Source of the DNA: an uncultured Bacteroidales bacterium
GTDB lineage: Bacteria > Bacteroidota > Bacteroidia > Bacteroidales > Bacteroidaceae
Assembly (NCBI GenBank): GCA_902801475.1
Contig: CADCIO010000010.1
Location: 1 to 63,543 of the forward strand
DNA: 63,543 nt
Reading direction: 5' to 3'
This document shows positions 1 through 10,662 of this stretch, in pieces; the first letter of the stretch is position 1; each line of letters begins with the position of its first letter. Under the pieces are notes generated by a model. The model worked only from the letters and a program-made list of their open reading frames with translations, was not told the origin of the DNA and ran no database searches. The position numbers were made by a program, and so were the translations under genes.

Positions 1-1
1 C

Positions 2-76
2 ATTGCATACAACCTCTTGCCTAAGAAGCCTGAAATGAATATCGAGATTATTGACAAAAGCAGGATTATCGCATGA
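2..76 (+). CDS. 3' end of an unidentified plus-strand gene (partial)
   Basis: The frame starting at base 2 is open for 24 codons and stops with TGA at 74-76. Its last residues read NIEIIDKSRIIA, a plausible beta-strand-rich protein end. It would converge on the minus-strand remnant that stops at 96. The piece is too short to assign a family, and it could be a chance open frame at the window edge. Confidence 0.3.
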   Translation: MAYNLLPKKPEMNIEIIDKSRIIA

Positions 77-95
77 TTCTTATACCGAACTCACG

Positions 96-1712
96 TTAAT
101 CTTCAATGGATTTTGACCATTTGCCTTCCATGACGTAGAGAATCATCGCCTTCCAATAAGCAATTGTAATAGCACGAGATGCAAAGGTGGATAGGGCTTC
201 GCTGTCTGTGTTAGCATACTGGTCATCAAGCATTGCGGTCAACTTCTCTGCCAATTGTTCAGCCTTTTTACAAAGTATCAGTCCATTGGCATTGTTAAGG
301 CGAGCAATGTATGGAACAAGAGAGTCCTTGTAACGCTGGGTGACAGGTTTGTACTTGGGTCGTGGCCCTTCATCAACCGTCAGAAGATTAATGCGTGAGA
401 GTGTGCCATCATTCACCCAGGGTGCGCATATCTGCTGTGCTTTGATGGGTGTGGTGGCGGCAGTAAAGTTCCAACGGAGTGGGGCAACACCTGTGATAGA
501 GTCTGTACCAACACGCTCTTGTCCATAGTTTTTACGGTCAAAAGCTTTACGGATGATGCGGCTCACATCTTGCTTGCCATTGGTGATAATCGCATAGATT
601 TCGTCCAGCTCTTGCATCTGCGTGAAGATGGGGCGTTCTCCATTACGGTCGCAATCAATCAGTCTCTGCACAAAGGCAGCATTGGTCATGTCCGATTGAC
701 AGACTTGGATGTATATGTCAGTGGGACGTGGAGTCTTCTTCTTCTTTTTTCCACCCTCTGGTTGGTTTCCCTGCTTATACTCCTGCTCACGCTGACGGTC
801 TATGCGGTCGTGTGCCTCAAGGTCTTCGTTGATACATTCAATAGGTTTGTCGATGCTACCTTTGCCACGGCTTTGGCGGAAGATGAGAATCTGCATGATG
901 GCAGGTTCAACATCTATTCCCTCAATGAGATGAAATTTGACGCCATGCAAGTGTGTGGACAAAGCACCAAAAGAACCTTCTGACACAGTGGACTTCAGGT
1001 GGTCAGGCGTCGTGGCTGTAATCTTACGCAGTGACTCTGGATAGCGCCCTTTATAGACAGGAGGAGTTGCCATGTCCATGCCAAATGGCAAAGAAGCCTT
1101 TTTACTCTCCTTGTTCAATGCTTCCAACACCTTGCGCATACAGAAAGTCATGCCTTTGTGTTGTTCATTGTTGGCACTGGCGATAGTCTTGCGTCTCTCC
1201 TCGTCTGGCAGACCATCATAGCAGGGGATGATGCTATACAGGCGCTCCAAAGAGAAATCGCAAATGCAACGCAAGTTCAAGGCTAACTCATAGGTCAGCG
1301 TGTTTCTGCCACCCGAACAGGGAGTATTCCCGCCGTTGAACAGTTCCCAATACTTATTAATGATGACAGAGTATGGATAACCTTGATAACTATGAGCCGA
1401 CGGATCTGGAGTGACTTCCGTGTGACCATCTGCCGTAGTGGATTTGGGCGTGCTGCTTGCCTGCGTGGTGACTTCCTGCTTATCTGCTGTTTCCACAGGC
1501 AGGTTGGCTTCAAGCTCGAAGAGGGCAGGAGAGAGGAAAAGCAAGTCTTCGGGTGATGCACTGGTGGTGTAGAACACCCTCGTAAAGTCCTTGGCACGCT
1601 CGTCAAACTTGCAACCGATCAGGTCAGAAGCCCACTTCAGGTTCTCTTCCTGCGTGAGGTCTAAGTGACGTTCGAAGACGAGGTGATAGCCCTTACCGGC
1701 ACTTCTCTCCAA
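96..1712 (-). pseudogene. VirE_N/DUF3987-type mobile-element protein, remnant truncated at both ends
   Basis: The first residues (ERSAGKGYHLVFERH) resemble the middle of a BT4734-like VirE_N domain, where a conserved S-G-K-G-x-H-x-V segment normally follows about 100 residues that are absent here. The only start in frame is a TTG, and an in-frame TAA at 1752-1754 blocks extension. A helical middle domain follows, then a DUF3987-like ATPase region. That region aligns by eye with the protein at 60679-61998: GVKF against GVEF, TNAAFVQ against TSAAFLQ, and WSKSIED against WTRSIGE. The match ends there, while the other protein continues for about 110 residues, so the C-terminus also looks lost. 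Full-length relatives are found in Bacteroidales integrated elements and are thought to act in element replication. This copy is probably not functional. The domain names come from memory of the family. Confidence 0.6.
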
Positions 1713-1804
1713 GAAAAAGGTGTAAATAATTGATTGCTGTGCCCTTTGTTTTTACCTTCTCTTTACTTTTTTGATGAGCTTATGTGCGTTTTTATGTCTA
1801 AAAA

Positions 1805-1835
1805 TTTCTTAAATCAAAATAAAACAGTACCTTTG
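1805..1835 (+). promoter_or_regulatory. Bacteroidetes-type promoter of the glycogen synthase gene
   Basis: A -7 box TACCTTTG lies at 1828-1835. A TTTC at 1805-1808, spaced 19 bp, is a near match to the -33 TTTG box. It is placed 41 bp before the start codon at 1877. Confidence 0.6.
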
Positions 1836-1876
1836 CACCCGAAAGAGTTTTAGGTAATAGTATTTACTTTGTTAGT

Positions 1877-3556
1877 ATGGCGAAAAAGAAGACACAAGAA
1901 CCTCATTATATTTTTGAATCAAGTTGGGAGGTTTGCAATAAGGTAGGTGGCATATACACAGTGTTATCTACAAGAGCTAAGACGCTGCAAGAGAAACTCA
2001 CTGACAAGGTGTTCTTCATCGGTCCCGATTTCTGGGAAGGGAAGAAGAACCCGCTTTTCAAGGAAAATAAGACGCTGTTGGCAAAATGGCGTAAGAGCGC
2101 GCAGGAATATGATGGCGTGTCGTTTCGTGTGGGTCGTTGGCAGGTGCCAGGTGAGCCGATTGCCATTTTGGTGGACTTCAAGCCTTTCTTCGAACAGCGC
2201 AACGAGATATTCGGTTGGGCTTGGGAGAATTTCAAGGTGAATTCCCTGAACTCTTATGGTGATTACGATGAGAGCCTGATGTTCTCTTGGGCTGCTGGCA
2301 AGGTGGTGGAGAGCTATTACAAGTTCTTTGGACTGACAAAGGAGGACAATGTGGTGTTCCAGGCACATGAGTGGCAGACTTGTCTGGCTGCTTTGTATGT
2401 GAAGAAGTATGTGCCAGAGGTGGCAACTATCTTCACCACGCACGCCACAACAACCGGACGCTCCATTGCAGGCAACAACAAACCTCTCTACGATTATCTT
2501 CCTGCCTACAACGGCGACCAGATGGCGTCGGAGCTGGGTGTGGAATCCAAGCACTCTGTGGAGAAGCAGGCAGCGTGGAACGTGGATTGCTTCACGACTG
2601 TCAGCGAGATCACAGGCAGAGAGTGCGCTGAGCTGTTGGACAAGCCTGCTGACGAGATACTGATGAATGGTTTTGAGAACGACTTTGTGCCTTCTCCTGC
2701 TACGAAGTTCAACGCGGAGAGAAAGGCGGCACGTAAGCAGCTGCTGCGAATTGCCAACACCTTGATGGGCACAGATCTGGATGATGACACCATCATTGTA
2801 TCGACTGGTGGTAGGTATGAATACCAGAACAAGGGCATCAACGTGTTTATCGATGCGATGAACCGTCTGCGTTGGGATGAGCGCTTGCAGAAGAATGTGC
2901 TGGCTTTCGTGATGGTGCCTGCTTGGATGAAGGAGCCACGTATGGACTTGCAGGTGGCGCTGGCGAACAAGAAGCACAATCCAGTGGAGTATGGTGCCAT
3001 TGGCGACCCTCGCATCACCCACGTGTTGCACGAACCTGAGAATGACAAGGTGCTGGGTCAGTTTAACTGGCTTGACATGTACAACCGTCCAGAGGACAAA
3101 GTGAAGGTGATTTTCGTGCCTTGCTACTTGGATGGCGATGACGGTATTTTCAACATGCAATATTACGATCTCCTCATTGGCGATGACCTGACGGTGTTCC
3201 CCTCGTACTATGAGCCTTGGGGCTACACGCCAACAGAGTCTGTAGCATTCCATGTACCATGCATCACGACAGACTTGGCAGGATTTGGTCTTTGGGCGAA
3301 CAGCCTGAAGGGAGGCTACAGCGAGATTGAGGATGGTGTGAAGACAGTGCATCGTTCTGACTACAACTTCGATGAGGTGAGCGACGGCATTCGTGACACG
3401 ATTCTGAAGTTCTCGCAGATGAACAAGAAACAGGTGGCTGCGGCCAGGAAGAATGCGGAGAAGGTGGCTGAGCAAGCTCTTTGGAAGCATTTCATCCAGT
3501 ATTACTACGAAGCATATGGCAAGGCTCTTGCAAAACGTGACGAGCGCTTGTCCTAA
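1877..3556 (+). CDS. Glycogen synthase, GT3 (eukaryotic-like) family
   Basis: The 559-aa enzyme is predicted to transfer glucosyl units from a nucleotide sugar to the non-reducing end of glycogen in the cytoplasm. The N-terminus ESSWEVCNKVGGIYTVL is the typical GT3 substrate-loop start (E-x-x-W-E-V-x-N-K-V-G-G-I). The C-terminal half has the E-x7-E retaining-glycosyltransferase motif in PSYYEPWGYTPTES near residue 450. Length fits bacterial GT3 synthases, and there is no signal peptide. It is followed after 42 bp by glucan phosphorylase, so the synthetic and degradative enzymes are probably co-transcribed. It differs from the GT5 GlgA of proteobacteria, so no gene symbol is given. A branching enzyme is not present nearby. 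Confidence 0.93.
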   Translation: MAKKKTQEPHYIFESSWEVCNKVGGIYTVLSTRAKTLQEKLTDKVFFIGPDFWEGKKNPLFKENKTLLAKWRKSAQEYDGVSFRVGRWQVPGEPIAILVDFKPFFEQRNEIFGWAWENFKVNSLNSYGDYDESLMFSWAAGKVVESYYKFFGLTKEDNVVFQAHEWQTCLAALYVKKYVPEVATIFTTHATTTGRSIAGNNKPLYDYLPAYNGDQMASELGVESKHSVEKQAAWNVDCFTTVSEITGRECAELLDKPADEILMNGFENDFVPSPATKFNAERKAARKQLLRIANTLMGTDLDDDTIIVSTGGRYEYQNKGINVFIDAMNRLRWDERLQKNVLAFVMVPAWMKEPRMDLQVALANKKHNPVEYGAIGDPRITHVLHEPENDKVLGQFNWLDMYNRPEDKVKVIFVPCYLDGDDGIFNMQYYDLLIGDDLTVFPSYYEPWGYTPTESVAFHVPCITTDLAGFGLWANSLKGGYSEIEDGVKTVHRSDYNFDEVSDGIRDTILKFSQMNKKQVAAARKNAEKVAEQALWKHFIQYYYEAYGKALAKRDERLS

Positions 3557-3598
3557 TATATTAATAATGTGAAACAATAAACACCAATTAATAAAACT

Positions 3599-6166
3599 AT
3601 GAGAATTCAAGCAAGCAACGCCAATGTGCCAAATTGGCGCGAAATTAGCGTGAGGTCGTCAGTTCCTGCAACTCTCGAACCTCTGAACGAGATTGCTCAC
3701 AACTTGTGGTGGGCATGGAATAACGAAGTGGGTCATATCTTTAACGATATGGACACCAAACTTTGGCATGAAGTCCAGAAGAACCCTGTGCTCTTCCTTG
3801 GCAGAATGAACTATGAGAAACTGGAAAAGATTGCGGCAGACAAGAAGCTTGTGGATCGCATCAACAAGGTATATAAGGAGTTCCGTGCATACATGGATGT
3901 GGAGCCAGACAAGAAGCGCCCATCTGTGGCCTATCTCTGCATGGAGTATGGTTTGAACAACGTACTGAAGATTTACTCTGGTGGTCTCGGCATCTTGGCT
4001 GGTGACTATGTGAAGGAGGCTTCTGACTCCAACATCGACTTCTGCGCTGTTGGTTTCCTCTATCGTTATGGCTACTTCACTCAGACACTCTCAATGGAGG
4101 GTCAGCAGGTGGCTAACTACGAGGCTCAGGTGTTCCCAACCCTGCCTATCGAACGCGAGTTGGACGCAGAAGGCAATCAGGTGGTCATCGATGTTCCTTA
4201 CAACAACTATACTGTACACGCACTCGTTTGGCGTGTGAACGTGGGTCGTGTGAAGCTCTATCTGCTTGATACTGACAACGACATGAACTCTGAGTACGAC
4301 CGTTCCATCACACACGCTCTCTATGGTGGTGACTGGGAAAACCGTCTGAAGCAGGAGATTCTGCTCGGTATCGGTGGTGTGCTCTTGCTCAACAAGCTGG
4401 GCATCAAGAAGGACATCATCCACTGCAATGAGGGTCACGCAGCCCTTGCAAACGTTCAGCGTCTGGTGGAGTATGTGGAGAGCGGCCTTTCATTCAACGA
4501 GGCACTCGAAGTGGTTCGCACCTCTTCACTCTATACTGTACACACTCCTGTGCCAGCAGGTCACGACTACTTTGACGAAGGTCTCTTCGGCAAGTACATG
4601 GGTCAGTATCCATCGAAACTCGGCATCAGCTGGGACGACTTCATGGGTATGGGTCGTGTGAACCCAGACGACAAGGGTGAGAAGTTCTGTATGTCCACTT
4701 TCGCTTGCAACACCTCTTCATGGGTGAACGGCGTGAGCTGGTTGCACGGCAAGGTGTCTAAGGACATGTTCAACGGCATCTGGAAGGGTTACTTCCCAGA
4801 GGAACTCGACAACGTGGGCTATGTGACCAACGGTGTGCACATGCCAACTTGGACTGCTTCTGAGTGGAAGAGTGTCTATGCCAAGAACTTCGACAAGAAC
4901 TTCCTCGCAGACCAGTCTAACGAGAAGATTTGGGAGGCTATCTATAACGTGCCAGATCAGGAGATTTGGAACACTCGTCTCGCTTTGAAGGCAAAGCTGA
5001 TTGAATACATCAAGAAGGCATTCAAGGAGGATTGGCTGAAGCATCAGGGTGACCCATCTCGCATCGTGTCTATCGTTGAGAAGATCAATCCTAACGCTTT
5101 GACCATCGGTTTCGCTCGTCGTTTCGCTACTTACAAGCGTGCACACCTCCTCTTCAGCGACCTCGACCGCTTGGCTAAGATTGTGAACAATCCTAACTAT
5201 CCAGTGCAGTTCCTCTTCGCAGGTAAGGCTCACCCAGCAGATGGTGCTGGTCAGGGTCTCATCAAGAAGATCTACGAGATCAGCCGTCGTCCTGAGTTCC
5301 TGGGTAAGATCATCTTCTTGGAGAACTACGACATGAAGCTCGCTCGTCGCCTTGTGACAGGTGTGGATATCTGGATGAACACCCCAACTCGTCCATTGGA
5401 GGCATCTGGTACATCAGGCGAGAAGGCGCTGATGAACGGTGTTGTCAACCTCTCAGTACTCGACGGTTGGTGGCTCGAAGGCTATCGCGAGGGTGCTGGA
5501 TGGGCTTTGACCGACAAGCGCACCTTCCAGAATCAGGAGCAGCAAGACCAGCTCGACGCAGCCACTATCTACTCTCTGCTCGAGAACGAAATCCTGCCTC
5601 TCTACTATGCTCGCAATGCGAAGGGCTACTCTGAGGGTTGGATTCAGACGGTCAAGAATTCTATCGCACAGATTGCACCTCACTATACGATGAAGCGTCA
5701 GCTCGACGACTACTTCACGAAGTTCTATTGCCCATTGGCAAAGCGTCGCGAGGAGCTCTTCGCCGACAACTACAAGAAGGCAAAGGACATCGCTGCATGG
5801 AAGGAACTCGTGGCTTCACGTTGGGACAGCATCAACGTTGTTTCCTTCGAGAAGGAGGAAGACATGATCAAGGGCGATGTGCTCTCTGGTAAGAAGTATC
5901 ACATCAAGTATGTCATTGACGAACAAGGACTTGACGATGCTGTCGGCTTCGAACTCGTCACGCTCTATCGTGATGAGGACGGTCGTGATCACATCAGCCA
6001 GGTTGAGCCACTCGAGGTGACCAAGCGCGAGGGCAACCTCTACACCTTCGAGGGCACTCACGTCATTCCTACGGCTGGTAGCTTCAAGGTGGCATACCGC
6101 ATGTATCCTAAGAATGCAGACCTGCCACACCGTCAGGATTTCTGCTACGTGAAATGGTTCAACTAA
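3599..6166 (+). CDS. glgP: Alpha-glucan (glycogen/maltodextrin) phosphorylase, GT35
   Basis: This 855-aa cytoplasmic enzyme is predicted to release glucose-1-phosphate from alpha-1,4-glucans using pyridoxal phosphate. The N-terminal segment NLWWAWNNE is typical of the shorter TIGR02094-type phosphorylases. The PLP-lysine region appears as [14 protein letters not shown] near residue 605, followed by NLSVLDGWW. The last 120 residues are an extra beta-rich domain seen in this subfamily. It follows the glycogen synthase by 42 bp. Its last 13 bases overlap the start of the next gene, a TPR protein, suggesting translational coupling. Confidence 0.93.
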   Translation: MRIQASNANVPNWREISVRSSVPATLEPLNEIAHNLWWAWNNEVGHIFNDMDTKLWHEVQKNPVLFLGRMNYEKLEKIAADKKLVDRINKVYKEFRAYMDVEPDKKRPSVAYLCMEYGLNNVLKIYSGGLGILAGDYVKEASDSNIDFCAVGFLYRYGYFTQTLSMEGQQVANYEAQVFPTLPIERELDAEGNQVVIDVPYNNYTVHALVWRVNVGRVKLYLLDTDNDMNSEYDRSITHALYGGDWENRLKQEILLGIGGVLLLNKLGIKKDIIHCNEGHAALANVQRLVEYVESGLSFNEALEVVRTSSLYTVHTPVPAGHDYFDEGLFGKYMGQYPSKLGISWDDFMGMGRVNPDDKGEKFCMSTFACNTSSWVNGVSWLHGKVSKDMFNGIWKGYFPEELDNVGYVTNGVHMPTWTASEWKSVYAKNFDKNFLADQSNEKIWEAIYNVPDQEIWNTRLALKAKLIEYIKKAFKEDWLKHQGDPSRIVSIVEKINPNALTIGFARRFATYKRAHLLFSDLDRLAKIVNNPNYPVQFLFAGKAHPADGAGQGLIKKIYEISRRPEFLGKIIFLENYDMKLARRLVTGVDIWMNTPTRPLEASGTSGEKALMNGVVNLSVLDGWWLEGYREGAGWALTDKRTFQNQEQQDQLDAATIYSLLENEILPLYYARNAKGYSEGWIQTVKNSIAQIAPHYTMKRQLDDYFTKFYCPLAKRREELFADNYKKAKDIAAWKELVASRWDSINVVSFEKEEDMIKGDVLSGKKYHIKYVIDEQGLDDAVGFELVTLYRDEDGRDHISQVEPLEVTKREGNLYTFEGTHVIPTAGSFKVAYRMYPKNADLPHRQDFCYVKWFN

Positions 6167-7410
6167 TCACCATATTCATTCTACTCTTTACGCTCTTCGC
6201 CAACCCTGTTCATGGGGCAGAAAAGCCCTACAAGCGAAGCAGCGTCGTTAAGTCCTACCGCACCTGCATGAAGGAAAAAAACTTCGCGCAGGCGCGGCAG
6301 GTGCTTACTGATGCTATGCGTGAACATCCAGAAGCGGCTGCTGACGCACAGATGTACCGCTACAAACTGGATGCGCTCGATGCTTTGATTGGGGTGGAGA
6401 ATCGCAAGATTTATTTGAACTCTAAGCCCGACACGGTCAGTTTCTTCAATTATATGTATGAACTCTATGTGACGGGACTCCAATGTGACAGCGCCGAGCA
6501 ACAGGCGATGGCAACACGAGAAGCAGAAGGCAAGAAAGCCCAGCAGAAATTGCGCAGTGGAGTGGGGCAGACCTTGCTTCCCTATCGCAAGAATTTGCTC
6601 AACGCCGGCAAGTATTACTACACGAAGAAGTCTTATGCAGATGCCTTCCGTTTCTTCGACATGTATGTGCAGACCAAATCTGCTGATGTCTTTCAGGACA
6701 CGAAAGGCAATTCCCTCGTCGCAGATCCTGATGACGAAGTGGATGTTTCCGTGCTCTCCGTACTGAGCGCATACGCCTCAAGCAATTATTCAGGAGTTAC
6801 GTCATATCTTTCTGAAAGCCTGAAGGATGAAAACCTTCGCCCTCAAATGCTGGAGATAGGCGTGAAGACCTATGCGGCATTGACGGATACCACCCAAGCG
6901 GTACGGTTGTTGGAGCAGGGATTCGAGGCTTATCCCGAGGTTGAATATTTCTATGTCACCTTGGTCAAGCACTACAACGAACGAGGTCTCTACGAACAAG
7001 CCTTGCAGAAAGTGCAACGCATGACTTCGCTGAAGCCTCAGCAACGCGACTATTGGTATGTGGCAGGCACAGAACTCGTCCTGCTCGACCGTTATGACGA
7101 AGCCCTCCAATCTTTCCAGCAATGCATCGACATCAAAGCCGACGATGCAGAAGCATGGGCATCAATGGGCAGCATTCACCTCCATCAAGCCCACGTGGCA
7201 TACGAGAACTTCAATCTGCCCAAGTCCGACCCTTCCTACAACAAGCAGAAGAACGCCATCACCCAACTCTATCGCCAAGCCTGCAACGCCTTTGAGCAGT
7301 CACGCAAATTTGATGAAGCCAACACCTCCCTCTGGCTCGAAGGGCTCCGCGAAACCTACTTCAAACTCAATCGCGGCAAAGCATTGAAGGGGTTGGAGAA
7401 ATACAAATAA
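6154..7410 (+). CDS. Exported tetratricopeptide-repeat protein
   Basis: The 418-aa protein begins inside the last codons of glgP, with an ATG in another frame at 6154. It has a convincing signal peptide ([21 protein letters not shown], cleavage after about residue 21). The remainder is alpha-helical with TPR-like repeats. The clearest spans roughly residues 270-345 and contains the Y-x-x-A-L-Q-x-F-Q pattern. TPR proteins are protein-binding scaffolds in the periplasm, and the partner here is unknown. The 13-bp overlap with glgP suggests co-translation, but an exported protein has no obvious link to glycogen turnover. The product is therefore named only by architecture. Confidence 0.82.
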   Translation: MVQLITIFILLFTLFANPVHGAEKPYKRSSVVKSYRTCMKEKNFAQARQVLTDAMREHPEAAADAQMYRYKLDALDALIGVENRKIYLNSKPDTVSFFNYMYELYVTGLQCDSAEQQAMATREAEGKKAQQKLRSGVGQTLLPYRKNLLNAGKYYYTKKSYADAFRFFDMYVQTKSADVFQDTKGNSLVADPDDEVDVSVLSVLSAYASSNYSGVTSYLSESLKDENLRPQMLEIGVKTYAALTDTTQAVRLLEQGFEAYPEVEYFYVTLVKHYNERGLYEQALQKVQRMTSLKPQQRDYWYVAGTELVLLDRYDEALQSFQQCIDIKADDAEAWASMGSIHLHQAHVAYENFNLPKSDPSYNKQKNAITQLYRQACNAFEQSRKFDEANTSLWLEGLRETYFKLNRGKALKGLEKYK

Positions 7411-7474
7411 ACTTCAAAAAGCGGAGATTTAGATTCGGAAAAAAGGGAAAAGTTGGCATTTTTCTGGGATTTAT

Positions 7475-7505
7475 TTTGTTTTGTGTATGATTTGTTTTAT
7501 CTTTG
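7475..7505 (+). promoter_or_regulatory. Promoter of ftsK
   Basis: A TTTG box at 7475-7478 is followed after 19 bp by TATCTTTG at 7498-7505. This is a near-ideal sigma-ABfr promoter, 36 bp upstream of the ftsK start. Confidence 0.75.
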
Positions 7506-7540
7506 CAAATCTTTCTAATTGATAATACATTGCGTGACGA

Positions 7541-10027
7541 ATGGCAAATCAAAAGGCTAAATCAAAAAATAAGAAGAACAACAAATACGCTGCGGCTCAG
7601 AAGGAGAAGCTGTCGGCGAGCGATTTCTTTATCGGTTTTGGCAAGTGGGAGACTTTCTCATTCTGTGTTGGCTTGCTGATTGGTGGTATCGCCCTCTTTA
7701 TGTTGGTGGCATTTGTGTCATATCTCTTTACAGGCGAATCGGATTTCAGTTTGTTGGAGAGTCACATGGATCCTCTGAATAGCGAGTTGCGCTATAAGAA
7801 TATTTGTGGATCGTGGGGTGCCATTGTAGCATACTTCTTCCTGAACGATATGTTCGGCTTGGCGTCGTTCATTATGATTCCTTATCTGATTATCTTGGCG
7901 ATGCGAATGATGCGCATTTTCAAGTTCACGTTGGTGAGGAAGTTCATCTTGTTCACAGTGCTGATGTTGTGGGTTAGCGTGTTCTTGGCAGCCTTTGGTT
8001 ATTTGTTCCCCTTTTTTGAAGGTTCCTTCGTGAAATTGGGTGGTAATCACGGCATTCAAGTGGTGAAGGGATTGACGCAGGTGATAGGTACGCCAGGTTT
8101 GTTGGCCGTGTTGATCATCACGGCTGTGCTGTATTTGGTTTATCTGAGCACCAAGACCATTGAGGTGATTCGTGATTTGTTCCGTCTGAAATTCTTGAAG
8201 AAGTCGAACCCAAGAAGATGGGCACGTCTGATGAGGAAGAATCAAGAGAATGAAGAGGAATACGAGGAGGGAGATGAGAATGGAAATGAGGAGAGTGATG
8301 AGATTAATGAGGCGGAAGAGCCAGTGGAGGTCGTGTTCCCTGTGGAGGAGAGTGAAGAGTTAGAAGTGAAGAGTGAAGAGATGGGGGTTAGTAGTGAGGA
8401 GTTAGGACAACTGTCAACTGTCACCTCTAAACTGTCACCTGAGGAAGAGACGGAGATGAAGGTGGAGGCGAATGAAACGGAGAAGGGTAGTGGAAAGATT
8501 GATCGTGGCGACATCAACACGCCATACGATCCCAAACTGGATTTGGAACACTATAAGTATCCACCGATGAATCTGTTGCGGAAGTCGGATGATCAGTCGC
8601 CACAGATTGACATGATTGAGCAGAATGCCAACAAGGATCGCATCATCCATGTACTCAGACAGTTTGGTGTGGAGATTGCCAGCATCAAGGCAACCATTGG
8701 TCCTACCATCACACTCTATGAGATTGTGCCAGCCGAAGGTACGAGAATCAATAAGATTCGTAACTTGGAAGATGATATCGCTTTGTCGTTGGCGGCAGAG
8801 GGTATTCGTATCATTGCACCAATTCCTGGTAAGGGAACGATTGGTATTGAGGTGCCAAACAAGAAGAAATGCATCGTGTCGATGGAGAGCGTCATCAACA
8901 GCCGTGTCTATAAGGAAAGCAGCATGGAATTGCCTTGTGCTATTGGTAAGACAATCAGCAATGAGGTGTTCATGTTTGACTTAGCAAAGGCGCCCCACTT
9001 GTTGGTGGCAGGTGCGACTGGACAAGGTAAATCTGTAGGTTTGAACGCTATTGTTACGTCGTTGCTTTACAAGAAGCATCCGTCGGAGCTGAAGATTGTG
9101 ATGGTTGACCCCAAGAAGGTGGAGTTCAGCATCTATAGCCCGATTGAGAATCACTTCTTGGCTCGTTTGGAGGAGGAAGAAGATTGTATCATCACGGATG
9201 TGCAGAAAGTGGTAAAGACACTCAACTCGCTCTGTGCATTGATGGACACACGATATGATATGCTGAAACGTGCTCGTGCAAGAACCATCAAGGAATATAA
9301 CGAGATGTTCAAGAGCCGTAAATTGAATCCAGAACATGGACATGAGTTTATGCCTTACATCGTCGTGATTGTGGATGAGTTTGGTGACCTGATCATGACA
9401 GCAGGCAAGGAAGTGGAGTTACCGATTTGTCGTATTGCTCAGTTGGCTCGTGCGGTGGGAATCCATATGATTATCGCCACGCAGCGTCCACAGGCAAGTA
9501 TCATCAGTGGTGCCATCAAGGCGAACTTCCCGACGAGGATAGCCTTCAAGGTGAGCTCGATGATGGACTCTCGTGTGATTCTCGACCGTTCAGGAGCAAA
9601 CCAGTTGATTGGTAAGGGTGATATGCTGTATTTGGGAAGTGCTGAGCCAGTACGTGTACAATGTGCATTTGTTGATACTCCAGAGGTGAATGACATCTGT
9701 GCATACATTGCAAAGCAGCAGTCGTTCCTGCATCCGTTGTATCTGCCAGAGGTGGCTGACCCAGAAAGCGATGGTGCGGCAATGGGTTCGATGGACAAGG
9801 GACATCTCGACCCGATGTTTGGGGATGTGGCGAAGTTTGTGGTCAACAACCAGAGTGGTTCCACTTCGATGATTCAGCGCAACTACTCGATTGGTTACAA
9901 CCGTGCTGGTAAGATTATGGATCAGCTGGAACGTATGGGTGTTGTGGGACCGCAGGTTGGAGCAAAGCCTCGTGAGGTGCTCATCAAAGACCCGATGACG
10001 TTGGAGAGTTTGTTGAACAATATATAA
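7541..10027 (+). CDS. ftsK: DNA translocase FtsK/SpoIIIE
   Basis: The 828-aa ATP-driven double-stranded DNA pump is predicted to act at the septum in chromosome dimer resolution and segregation. It has a basic N-terminus, about four membrane helices (residues 25-215), and an acidic low-complexity linker (about 230-330). The RecA-like motor follows, with Walker A AGATGQGKS near residue 490 and Walker B VVIVDEFGDLI near 610. The C-terminal gamma winged helix (SMIQRNYSIGYNRAGKIMDQLE) reads polar sequence motifs. Part of the linker (residues about 270-300) is encoded by a 13-unit heptanucleotide array, listed separately. It is followed by a LolA-like gene after 7 bp, an order (ftsK-lolA) also known in proteobacteria. 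Confidence 0.96.
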   Translation: MANQKAKSKNKKNNKYAAAQKEKLSASDFFIGFGKWETFSFCVGLLIGGIALFMLVAFVSYLFTGESDFSLLESHMDPLNSELRYKNICGSWGAIVAYFFLNDMFGLASFIMIPYLIILAMRMMRIFKFTLVRKFILFTVLMLWVSVFLAAFGYLFPFFEGSFVKLGGNHGIQVVKGLTQVIGTPGLLAVLIITAVLYLVYLSTKTIEVIRDLFRLKFLKKSNPRRWARLMRKNQENEEEYEEGDENGNEESDEINEAEEPVEVVFPVEESEELEVKSEEMGVSSEELGQLSTVTSKLSPEEETEMKVEANETEKGSGKIDRGDINTPYDPKLDLEHYKYPPMNLLRKSDDQSPQIDMIEQNANKDRIIHVLRQFGVEIASIKATIGPTITLYEIVPAEGTRINKIRNLEDDIALSLAAEGIRIIAPIPGKGTIGIEVPNKKKCIVSMESVINSRVYKESSMELPCAIGKTISNEVFMFDLAKAPHLLVAGATGQGKSVGLNAIVTSLLYKKHPSELKIVMVDPKKVEFSIYSPIENHFLARLEEEEDCIITDVQKVVKTLNSLCALMDTRYDMLKRARARTIKEYNEMFKSRKLNPEHGHEFMPYIVVIVDEFGDLIMTAGKEVELPICRIAQLARAVGIHMIIATQRPQASIISGAIKANFPTRIAFKVSSMMDSRVILDRSGANQLIGKGDMLYLGSAEPVRVQCAFVDTPEVNDICAYIAKQQSFLHPLYLPEVADPESDGAAMGSMDKGHLDPMFGDVAKFVVNNQSGSTSMIQRNYSIGYNRAGKIMDQLERMGVVGPQVGAKPREVLIKDPMTLESLLNNI
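8350..8440 (+). repeat. Degenerate heptanucleotide array (13 units) inside ftsK
   Basis: The 91 bases divide exactly into 13 heptamers. The first eight resemble GAGTGAA or GAGTTAG, and the last five resemble GTCAACT or GTCACCT. They encode the linker peptide around SEELEVKSEE and GQLSTVTSKLS. The insertion is in frame and free of stops, and lies in the disordered region between the membrane and motor domains. Confidence 0.8.
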
Positions 10028-10034
10028 ATTAAAG

Positions 10035-10655
10035 ATGAAGAAGATTCGTATGATGAAGAAGATTGCATTGATACTGATGTGCCTGTTCGTTGGCTTGATG
10101 GCTGAGGCACAGGATGCAACAAAGATATTGGACAATTCGGCTGCCACATTGCGGGCGGCTGGTAATGTGAAGATTGGTTTCACGATGGAGGTGGATGGTG
10201 GTGCTTCGACGGGCTACATCAAGCTGCAACGTCAGAAGTTTGTCATCAACATGGGTGGCACCATCACGTGGTTTGACGGCAAGACGATGTGGACGTATGT
10301 GAAGGCGAATGACGAGGTGAATGTCACTACACCCTCTGCTGATGCTGTGGCGAAGATGAATCCGTATGCATTTCTGTCTTTCTACAAGAAGGGCTATACG
10401 GCAAAGATGGGGAAGAGCACAGCGAAGGAACATGAGGTGGTGCTGACTGGCAAAAGTGGCAGCCCTTTCAAGAAAGTGGTGGTGCGCATCAACAAGTCAA
10501 GCAAGTATCCGACTGTCATTAAGATGACCTCCTCGAAGGATGCTGTGACAACCATCCGTTGCAACTCGTTCCTGAAGAATCAGAAATACAAGGATTCAAC
10601 CTTCCAGTTCAACAAAAAGAACTATCCCAATGCGGAGATCGTAGACTTGAGATAA
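10035..10655 (+). CDS. lolA: LolA-like outer-membrane lipoprotein carrier
   Basis: The protein is up to 206 aa. An alternative ATG at 10053 gives a cleaner signal peptide (MKKIALILMCLFVGLMAEAQ). The mature part has the LolA/LolB-like pattern of an antiparallel beta-sheet cup. It contains repeated strands such as GYIKLQRQKFVIN, W-F-D-G-K-T-M-W-T-Y, and a C-terminal TFQFNKKNYPNAEIVDLR typical of Bacteroidetes LolA-family proteins. It is predicted to carry lipoproteins across the periplasm. The position directly after ftsK supports the call. Symbol use assumes orthology with proteobacterial LolA, which is not proven. Confidence 0.8.
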   Translation: MKKIRMMKKIALILMCLFVGLMAEAQDATKILDNSAATLRAAGNVKIGFTMEVDGGASTGYIKLQRQKFVINMGGTITWFDGKTMWTYVKANDEVNVTTPSADAVAKMNPYAFLSFYKKGYTAKMGKSTAKEHEVVLTGKSGSPFKKVVVRINKSSKYPTVIKMTSSKDAVTTIRCNSFLKNQKYKDSTFQFNKKNYPNAEIVDLR

Positions 10656-10662
10656 TGCCCCT

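Noticed and set aside
1964..3610. Long minus-strand open frame opposite the glycogen synthase gene
   Set aside because: It is antisense to a clear enzyme gene, with no motif; its openness reflects the codon use of the true gene.
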